Positions 56,262 to 64,000 of a stretch of DNA of 64,000 bases are shown piece by piece. The translations under genes and the position numbers were made by a program. The notes under the pieces are model-generated. The model searched no databases and was not told where the DNA came from. It saw only the letters and a list, made by a program, of their open reading frames with translations. Numbering within the stretch: the stretch's first letter is position 1; every line of letters starts with the position of its first letter. Origin of the DNA: Lepraria neglecta (taxonomy: Eukaryota; Ascomycota; Lecanoromycetes; Lecanorales; Stereocaulaceae); contig CM065646.1 in NCBI GenBank assembly GCA_033220425.1, forward strand, positions 751,501-815,500, in the 5' to 3' direction.

Positions 56262-59200
56262 TTATCCTTCGCGTCTAGAATCGTTCGCATTGTCCGTTGC
56301 ACCACACACACTCATCATCCAGAAGCCATTCAGAATAAAGGGCGCCCAATGATAAAGTTCCGGTTTCGCATCCATAATCCTCAGTACTGCGGCTTGGTTA
56401 GCTCTTGCAAGGTTTACCCTTTCATTCCGGCCCTCCTTCAGAATCCCAGTGATATCCTCATAGAAAAAGCGGGTGTATAGGGCAGCGTCCCTGTCGTCAA
56501 AAGGCCACAGGGTACTGCCAGTGCTCCCGGCGCCTGAGTAGAGAAAAGCGGGCACAAGGCCAATGACTTCGCCGCTGATGACACTGGTCTTCGTCATCCC
56601 GCTGCCGCAGCCGAGGAGGGTGGCATGGTACGAATTAGTTGTGGGCGCAAACCCAAAGACATCGGAAAGGGAAAGGTCTTCGTCGTCGAAAATCAGTCTC
56701 TGTTCTGTGGGGTCTGTGTCTTTGAACTCGGCATGCGAGTGATAGTGAAGCAGGTCAAGATCTGGATCACGCGTTGCGAGCGTGAAACGATGCGTTGTAA
56801 AATCGTCCCGTATGTTTGGCTTTACCGAGAGCTTCTTGGAAAGAGAAGCCAGCGCTTTGGAGCCCGCTGATGTGGGAGGGTTACCAAACAGAGCTGCTTT
56901 GAAGGATTGATTGGCGGATATTCTGTGTTGCTCGTGCGATTTGCGAGCCTTGAATAGTACATCGAGCACGGTCATACTGCTCGTATAGACAATAGGGTTT
57001 CGGCGGATGAGAACTTCGCCGTCAACGGTGATTGCATGAAGAGGAACACGATGAAGATCACCAGTTGCCGAGAAGACGAGTACTTGTCCCGGTTTTGAAA
57101 CCTCGCTCAGAGGTTCCAGAAGAGGGCTAAGTTGTTGCAAAAGGGAGGAGGCATCTTTGTTCAGAAGATCAGACTCGTCGTATTTAAGCCACTTCGCGAT
57201 AATATCATCAATGATTTCCCAGCTCATCTTCACAAATGACGCCTGCGGAGGTTTCCCTGGCGAAAGGGTCGCAATCATTGGACATGGCATTTGATTAACC
57301 TCGATTGAGCCTCTGTACCAGTCTACATAGACCACGTCACCACCAACATCGTCAGTAATGGCTCTGACGTCGTCAACTGTGATAGTCGGAAGCTCTTGGA
57401 AATCTGAATATCGCGCCAATGACTCAGAGGAGGTAGTTTCTGGCGCCTTAGCTTTGCTGATTCGCATTAGCCATCCAAGTCCGATAGACTTGGCTGCTTG
57501 AATGGTTGACCAGAGTTCGCCGTTACGGACTTCTTGATGAGTATCCGGAACTTGTCGGATGACCCCCATCGCAAGTGGGTGAATCCTAAGCCTTCTCTGT
57601 TCCTCCGAAGCTGACAAGACCTTGTCCACCTTTTCCCAGCCGTGTAGATTCTTCCAGCCTTCTCGCATCTTCTGGAAAGTGATTTCAGCGTCCTTGAGCG
57701 CTTGGAAAAAGGGGTCCAAAGCCCCAGGTCGGAGCCTTTGCGCAGCAAAGTAGAAAAGCTCCGCGATCAACATGAACGTATTTGATTCACCGATCAGCCG
57801 GCCCATCTCTTGTTCTTCCTTCAGTGACGCTTTATACAAGCTTAAGATCTCTTGGAACTCGGAACTTCCTTCATCCCATAGAACATGGCCGTGTTCCTCC
57901 TGATATATCAGGGTTTTCAAGCTACAGATCATGTTTCGCCAGGACGAAGTGTTTTGCCCTCCGAGGAACCGGACTTCTTCATGTACCGTCGACTCTAGCT
58001 CAAGCAATTTTTGCGCATCGACCAGTTTGTCCCGCGCCGAACATTTAGACTCTATGAGTCTACTTGTTCTATCAATTTGTAACCGAAGGAGTAGAAATTG
58101 CTTCTTCATCTCGTGATGGTCTTTGCTCTTCATCAGCCAATCGGACAGAACCGAAATACACTTTGACCAGTGGTCGCAGGAAGTGGGAGCGGAAAGAGAG
58201 CCGAAGAGCTGGGAGGAAAAGGTCTCAGCGGTCAGCTGATTGAGAAGGTCGTAGGCATCAACAATTTCATTCCAGGATTCCTTATTCAAGATCGTTTCGA
58301 GTTCCTCTGTACTGAGTTGCTCCTTGCTCACCCCTTGTCGCACCCACCGCAGTAAGATATCGATTGTGACAAGCCATGGTTTTACTGTTAGAGTACCAGC
58401 TTCTATCCCGTTATGATTTAAACCTCTCTGGTTAGCAAGGCTCAAATGTTTTCTCCATTCGGAGAACCACACGGTTTTGGGCATGTTATCCTTCAAAGCT
58501 GGAATAAGGTGTGTTCCGTTCTCGATATCATGCGCAGAATCCGGATATGTGGCAGACTGAGGAGAAATCTCCTCCTCCCAAAAGACCTTTTTCCGTTGGT
58601 AGATGTCGTTGATTTCTTTCGCGTTCCTGAAAGCATTGCGATTATGCTCGTCATCAAGACTGGCATAGATTATTTGATGAGTTGATTTTGCCAGAATTAT
58701 AAGGTCCCAAAGATCGAAATCTGGATATTTTGCTTCAAAATCTTCATGCCACTGTAAAATTGCCCCATAATTCGAGACAACCTTGAAAGCAGCCACGCCG
58801 GTGGTGACATGGCCGACGTACATGAAATACAGATCCCCAGCGTTCTCCAACAAACTCTCGGCTTGCGACTGCCATTGCCAGAACGTCTTCCTATCTTCGT
58901 CCGTGCGGGTTTCTTGATATATTTGCAAAGCAGCGTTGGCTGCCTTTGTACATGCTGTCGTCACCAGATAGAAGTCTCCTGAGCTCGACAACTCGCGAAA
59001 CGTCTCAGTCCACGCTTTCAACTCCGCTGAAGCGCTCGTATAGTTGCTCGCTTTCTGCTCGGCCAGGTTGACTTGCTGAAAAGCTTTATTTTGACACGCG
59101 AGTACAGGAGCCCGTTCAAAAGCTGAACGTGAATCCTCATACTGTTGTCGAGCAGCGTCTGTCTTTCCATCAAGACTCCAGAATCCTGCCAAATCCATCC

Positions 59201-60250
59201 TTACCTGACCTTCTATATCCCATAGCACTTTGATATCTTCATCTTCTAGGCAGGCTTTCAAAAGTGACTCACAAGCTTCCTCCTTGGCTGATAAGCTATC
59301 TAAGAAGGAAGGTTCAATACTCAACACAGATTGCGCTTGCCGGAGACGGCCCTTGCTCTGCAGTCTTTCTCTGAGATTGCTAAGGATGGGGCCAGTACAT
59401 TCTTCTTCTAAGCGGGGAATCTGACGATAGAGTTGGACATCGAAATTGTCTGAAACATTAACGGCGCACATCATCAGAAAGTAATATTGAACGAGACACT
59501 GAACCTGTTCAAAGATCAGCGATTAAGCAAGAAACTCCCGTTATTCGAATCTGTCTCCTCTACCTCAAGATCCGTGTACTCTGCAACCGGCGTTTGTATA
59601 AGCCATGCTCTAACTTCCCGCATGCTATCTCGCGCTTGAGTGAAGTCCCCTTTCGTGAAGACATACAACTTCCCTAAGAAGATACGGAGGAGTGTATAAA
59701 CCCCATGGTCGTTGATGTCACTAGCATTTTCACAGCCAAATTCTAAGGCCTCTTCCAAAACTTTAGAGCAGTCCGATAGCGACCACTGACGCCATAACAT
59801 GTTGGCGTGTTCAACGGTAATGACTGGATGATGGCGCGACTCGTCTGGGAATGTCTGGAAAAGCCCCAATGCCTCTTTGAATGCCCTGACACTGCTGTAA
59901 ATTATCGCTTGCTCAAGCTGTGGAATGACCGCCGCATCCAAGGTGTGGTAGAGAGAAGACAGTCGGCCATAATAAGGTTCTCCCTTAGTAGACGAGTAGC
60001 AGACATTCTCTGAAGTTGGACATGAAATCTGATGTCGGTCAAGGGACATGGCGGCCACACTCTCAATAGTCTCATGGAGCCCAGCAAAGCCCAAATCTCC
60101 TGTAGATGTCATCGCCCAGGAGTCATCAGCACTAGCAGTGCTGCGAAGAATTACTAAGGGGGTTCTTGCAAAGCGTGAGTTGTAGTGTGAACCTTCCAAC
60201 CCGTCAGCTGAAAGACGGTGCCTAACCCCCACTTCGGCGAAACTCGGCAA
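56262..60250 (-). CDS. Large TPR-like plus CHAT-domain (caspase-like peptidase) protein
   Basis: Two exons, 60250-59564 and 59504-56262; the 59-bp intron has donor GAG|GTAGAG, a GCTGATC branch site and acceptor GAACAG, phase 0. At least 1309 residues. The first 950 are alpha-helical and TPR-like. The C-terminal 350 form a CHAT domain: L-H-Y-H-S-H with His near 1150, L-L-G-C-G-S-G with Cys near 1195, then G-S-T-L-W-P-F-D-D and W-A-P-F-I-L-N-G. Both catalytic positions are present. CHAT proteins are caspase relatives that cut target proteins, in several systems to start cell death; the fungal ones are little known. The frame begins at a TTG just after a TGA at 60256, so the true start lies in an upstream exon, or at a Met about 47 codons in. 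A fold-back element lies 180 bp upstream. Confidence 0.8.
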
Positions 60251-60430
60251 GATTCATGCGAATGCTTGGCGCTGCGCACTGTTCTCTCCCTGTGAGTATA
60301 CGGCGCGCTGTCTCTGCGCCGTCGCATACAAAGGTATATTCAAAGACGTCAAGTGAGAATACCATGCAATGGTCTATTTCACTAGACAGACTAATCACTA
60401 CAGATCCCTTTCTGGGGACCCGGTTCTTTA

Positions 60431-61599
60431 CAGTCGATTGCAGAACCATTGGCGCGAGAAAATCAGAATTTTGGGGGGCGCTCCGGGGGTAGGGAAGGCG
60501 CGCGAAATGGGCCAAAACTTTGGGAAACCAGCTATACAGTAACGACCAACGCTACTCCGGGGGCCTAGTAAACGGGGAATTAAAGCGCCTATCTAGCTCT
60601 ATAAGGCCATAAGCTTTGTATATATATTGCAGCATTAGGGGGCTATCGCAAAGCAGGGTCGTTCCTTGAGCTCCCGGTCTTCGAAAATTTTTACGAATTC
60701 GCGCTAAAATCCGAGCAAATTCGCTGGATTTTATAAAAACCAGCTGTACAGCGACGACCAACGCTGCTCCGGGGGCCTAGTAAACGGGGAATTCAAGCGC
60801 CTATCCAGCTTAATTAGGCCATAAACTTTGTATATCTAATGCAGCGTTAGACAGCCATCGCAAAGGCGATTCTATGATTTTTTATTGATTCGCGCTAGTA
60901 TAGGGCTGAAAAGTAAACAAAAAAAATCCGATTTTTAACCCTATTTGCGATGGCTGTCCAGCGCTGTACTATATATATAAAGCTGATAGCCTAATAGAGC
61001 TGGATGAGCCCGTTAATTGCCTGTTTACTAGGCCCCCGGAGCAGCGTTGGTTGTTGATATACTGTAGATTTCAAAGCTGTTGGTGCCGAGTAGTTAGAAA
61101 ATCAGAATTTGGGGGGATTCTGGGGGTAGGGAAGGCGCGCGCAATGGGCCAAATTTTTAGAAAAGCAGCTGTACAGCGACAACCAACGCTGCGTAGAAGT
61201 TACAGTAAACGGGTGATTAATAGGCTCGTCCAGCTCTATTAGGCTATCAGCTTTATATATATAGTATAGCGCTGGACAGCCATCGCAAATAGGGTTAAAA
61301 ATCGGATTTTTTTGTTTACTTTTCAGCCCTATACTAGCGCGAATCAACAAAAAAAATCAAAAAGTCATAGAATCGCCTTTGCGATGGCTGTCTAAGGCTG
61401 TATTAGATATACAAAGTTTATGGCCTAATTAAGCTGGATAGGCGCTTTAATTCCCCGTTTACTAGGCCCCCGGAGTAGCGTTGGTCGTTACTGTATAGCT
61501 GGTTTCCCAAAGTTTTGGCCCATTTCGCGCGCCTTCCCTACCCCCGGAGCGCCCCCCAAAATTCTGATTTTCTCGCGCCAATGGTTCTGCAATCGACTG
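60431..61599. mobile_element. 1169-bp fold-back element with TA target duplication (Tc1/mariner-type, non-autonomous)
   Basis: Ends are CAGTCGATTGCAG and CTGCAATCGACTG, flanked by TA on both sides (60429-60430, 61600-61601). The terminal arms 60431 to about 60595 and about 61436-61599 are nearly perfect inverted copies of about 165 bp. Inside are two further hairpin units of about 290 bp (about 60757-61050 and about 61180-61480), themselves inverted to each other and each starting with CCAACGCTGCTCCGGG or a variant. No transposase is inside. TA duplication fits the Tc1/mariner/pogo group; the neighbouring pogo copy may or may not be its source. Confidence 0.82.
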
Positions 61600-61929
61600 T
61601 AAGCTTCTCAGAAGCGGGGGCAAAGCAGTCCTATCCAACTATAGCCAGCGATGCGCCGGAGCCGCACCAAGCAGCTGTCAAGCTGCTTTGGCTAGCCAAT
61701 ACGAACAACCCGCAGGCTTGGCGCTATCGCCAATCTAGCGGGTATCATACTGACTCCTAACCAGCACCAAGCTCCTAGTGATTGAACTGCATACCTATTG
61801 TGGCCCACTGGCTCTCCCACATATGGCCAGGTCTCACACTCCCCTACCTTCTAAAATTTCCGATCTCTATTTACAGAGCTAGTTCTCGCGATGAGAAATC
61901 TGCTCGAATAATTAGATTTTATTAACTAC
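61600..61929. other. Junction between fold-back element and transposase
   Basis: About 330 bp. The plus strand at 61602-61760 reads as a 50-codon protein-like frame (S-Y-P-T-I-A-S-D-A-P-E-P-H-Q-A-A) of unknown origin. The left end of the pogo element must lie here but no inverted terminal pair is evident to me. Confidence 0.3.
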
Positions 61930-63311
61930 GCAGCTTTGCTCACTTTTTGAAGAGCTTCTTCTAGATCAATACCCTCCTTTACTTGGCGGAGTAACTGCTG
62001 GACCTGTACCGTATTTGCTAGTGTTATTGCGACTGTTTTCTGATCGCTGGGACCTGAATAGTCAAGGGTTCCTTCTGGTGGTGTAGCAGGGCGAATAGTG
62101 ACGTTAAATTGCTCGACCGGTACTGGCTGAGGAAAGTGCTTTAGTACTATCTAAGGATCGAATGGTGAGAGACCTGCTGCTGCCCAGGCTTTTTGGATAT
62201 TGGTTGGTGTAATAGCTTCTTGCTTTGCTAGGCGATAAAGCTCCAAAAAGTCAACTATGTCAATCGAATAACTAGCACCAAGGCGTGTAACTCGCTGGAC
62301 GTGCTTTTTATATACTAACGACAAAGGCGTAAATATGCCAACGTCCAATGGTTGTAGAAGGTGAGTGGTATGAGCAGGGAGACATAAAATGATGATTTTA
62401 TGAGTAATGCAGTACTCAATCGCAGCAGTCGAAATATGTGAAGTATGCCTATTAGCGTATAGTATGCGGTATTCGCCTTTTTGATAAGCAGCCGTCTCTG
62501 GATCAAAGCACTGTTCTATCCACCACAGATAAATCTCGTTCTCAGTCCAGCCATTTTCACTAGTACTAATATAAGCTTCTGGGAAAGCGTCGAACCAGGC
62601 CTTTTGCTGACGTACTGCTTTGAATATAACCCAGGATCTGAGGACCTTTCCAACAATAGAAATACACTCCAATAGCGAGACCTATTCTCGATTACCGTAC
62701 TGGGTCATATACTGAGGTTTCTCGTACCTGGAGATTATGACTTTTTGCTTAGCAATAACGCCTTACATGAAGCCCTTCTCATCCATATTCCATATATCCT
62801 TATCCTCCACCTTATACTGGGTTCTGGTTTGCTGGAAAAGCTCGAACCATCCAGCGAGAATAGCAGGGTCCTCAGCTAAGGCACGTTCTTTATCCAATGG
62901 TGGGATATATTTACTTTCAATATCCTTATGGCGATTGAGCCATTTCTGCGGCCAATTCTTCCCTAGAGGTGTCTAGCTACCCTTCTCTTTCAACAAATCC
63001 TGAGCAATTTGGCGTACTTGCTCTACTCGTGCAGGCCAGCCCTAAGCCTGAAGACGTAGTATCCAATCATGTATAGCTGTCTCTTCTTTGGGGGAGAGAC
63101 TTTGCTGGTTCTGCTGGCGTATAGTTATCGATACAGCGCCATTAATTCGACCTTGTAGAGTGCTTTTTGGGACACCATATTTGCCAGCAAGCTTCGTAAC
63201 CGAGACAGTCGTATCTTCTTTGTAGCGCTTATAGGCGAGCTCAAGACACTCATCCGGCGACAGTTCAGGTGGTTCGGGGGGTTCTGTAGGCGGGGGAGGG
63301 TCTATAGGCAT
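61930..63311 (-). mobile_element. Pogo/Fot1-type DNA transposon, transposase broken by stops
   Basis: From ATG 63311 the protein has a Pro-rich start, an HTH_psq-like domain (V-T-K-L-A-G-K-Y-G-V-P-K-S-T-L), a CENP-B-type second DNA-binding part (W-P-A-R-V, G-K-N-W-P-Q-K-W-L-N-R-H), and a DDE core: N-M-D-E-K-G-F, S-E-N-G-W-T-E-N-E, Y-A-N-R-H-T-S-H, H-T-T-H-L-L-Q-P-L-D-V-G. At least five in-frame stops break it: TAG after L-Q-A, TAG after K-G-S, TAA after G-F-M, TAG after N-R-E, TAG after F-D-P. The second catalytic Asp is replaced by Asn. All the stops fit C-to-T change on one strand or the other. The frame continues past the last stop to about 61933. Confidence 0.85.
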
Positions 63312-63477
63312 GTTAGAAGCTTTATGGGGGCTGCTGATGTCGATTCAATCGAAGAGGGGGAATAAAAATTTTGAAATTCAGCCCTATAGGGCTGACCGGC
63401 AGGGCAGTTCAGCCGGTTGGGGGGTCAATTCTTCTACTAAAACTGTCAAATGAAAGTAAATTCATAAATGGTAGAAC
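63312..63477. other. Transposon right flank and promoter of the last gene
   Basis: Contains CAGCCCTATAGGGCTGA, a near-palindrome, at about 63382-63398 and a GTTCAGCCGGTTGGGG stretch that may mark the transposon end. The next gene starts 160 bp after the transposase ATG. Confidence 0.35.
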
Positions 63478-64000
63478 ATGAACCAACTAACCATGGATGA
63501 GAATACGCCGCTTGACCAGGACCAGGACTTTCCATCTCTAGTCTTCAATCTCGAGGAGGACCCTCATCTGAATTCCCAGCTATCCCATTTCGGCAGAGAG
63601 AAATCCCCTGCCAAAGATGTCAAATATCGCCCATCAGAGCAGCAACTCCTCAAAGAAGGTAAACTTGGCTCCTCTGAATTCACAGCTCGGCTGCAGCAAG
63701 CCTCGTTCGGAACATTCAAAGGCGAGACCGCCTGCCTCGTGGTCATCAAGGTGGATTTCGCCGCGAAGAACAAAGGCTGGTTCCGCTTTCGGAGAGCCAC
63801 AATCGAGATGGAAGTGGAGGAGCCATCTCTCAGCTCGGCGAAAAACGATGAAGTTGATGAAGAGGTATCTAGCGACGACAGCGATGAAGCGGAGTATACT
63901 GGGCCTTTGATCCGCACTTTCTACCCAGATCTTATTCGCGGCCATATCCAGACCGCCGCTGAGACATACAACATCAGTTTCGAGCTGCCCATCCCCTCTC
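63478..64000 (+). CDS. Unrecognised protein, 5' part, cut by the window end
   Basis: From ATG 63478 (another at 63493) the frame stays open for 174 codons to the window edge. It reads M-D-E-N-T-P-L-D-Q-D, later G-E-T-A-C-L-V-V-I-K-V-D-F, W-F-R-F-R-R-A-T-I-E-M-E-V-E, an acidic run, and F-Y-P-D-L-I-R-G. The alternation suggests a beta-sandwich-like domain. I have an impression of similar fungal proteins of unknown role but cannot name the family. It is divergent from the transposon; its promoter is probably partly transposon-derived. Confidence 0.7.
   Translation, partial: MNQLTMDENTPLDQDQDFPSLVFNLEEDPHLNSQLSHFGREKSPAKDVKYRPSEQQLLKEGKLGSSEFTARLQQASFGTFKGETACLVVIKVDFAAKNKGWFRFRRATIEMEVEEPSLSSAKNDEVDEEVSSDDSDEAEYTGPLIRTFYPDLIRGHIQTAAETYNISFELPIPS

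Noticed and set aside
60222-60515. Minus-strand frame starting inside the fold-back arm and reading towards the CHAT gene
   Set aside because: Its first 28 codons are transposon terminal repeat, which recurs at 61515 on the other strand; not a believable native start, though the host part may hide a real exon.
1-64000. tRNA or rRNA genes
   Set aside because: I looked for T-loop-like GTTCRANTC with paired stems and found none that fold convincingly by eye; a dedicated scan could still find one.

Overview
The window reads as nuclear DNA of a filamentous ascomycete (Pezizomycotina; a Leotiomycetes-like genome is my guess, not proven). The evidence is many short GT-AG introns (46-135 bp) with CTAAC/CTGAC-like branch sites, fungal-specific families (ATG29, SAT4/PTH11-type rhodopsin-domain proteins, BTB/POZ, Zn2Cys6, HOL1-like MFS), long gene-poor AT-richer spacers, and a pogo/Fot1 transposase whose stop codons all fit C-to-T change of the RIP type. 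Most real genes were rebuilt by joining exons across phase-matched introns; many are not visible as single long frames.

Layout. 0-5 kb is housekeeping-like: the 5' part of an unrecognised basic nuclear-type gene (-), a GDT1/TMEM165 cation transporter (+), and a medium-chain (MDR) NADP-dependent reductase (+). 5-16.6 kb is gene-poor and decayed: a rhodopsin-domain gene with an apparent frameshift, a truncated glycerophosphoinositol-permease-like MFS relic, and a four-unit, ~1-kb-period tandem array of degenerate genes carrying a repeated M-C-x5-[YF]-x-C-G-[CH] motif. At 16.9-18.4 kb lies an intact six-exon autophagy gene, ATG29, with a 10-nt microexon. 18.5-28.7 kb is accessory: degenerate tandem repeats, a secreted KP4-like fossil, an intact rhodopsin-domain gene, a block with GGGTACTTTT repeats on both sides of a membrane-protein relic, a compact Zn2Cys6 gene and a small MITE.

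29-41.9 kb holds a BTB/POZ protein, a membrane-anchored carboxylesterase (-), a single-pass membrane protein (-), a HOL1-like MFS transporter with a GC-AG intron, and a third rhodopsin-domain gene. 42-45.9 kb is a 4-kb spacer. 46-54 kb carries an Aa_trans amino-acid permease, a second BTB/POZ paralogue (-), a rhomboid-like gene or relic (-), the GPI-anchor biosynthesis gene GPI2, and a small membrane-protein frame split by one TAA. 54.6-64 kb holds a DEAD-box (RRP3-like) relic, a single-pass membrane protein (-), a large TPR-CHAT protein (-), a 1.17-kb fold-back element with TA target duplication, a RIP-like mutated pogo transposase, and the 5' end of a further gene.

I see no metabolic gene cluster. 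The best candidates for something new are the ~1-kb tandem array (12.2-16.6 kb), the fungal CHAT protease-like gene with a fold-back element next to its 5' end, the repeat-flanked block at 24.2-26.6 kb, and the strong GC-skew switch inside several genes.
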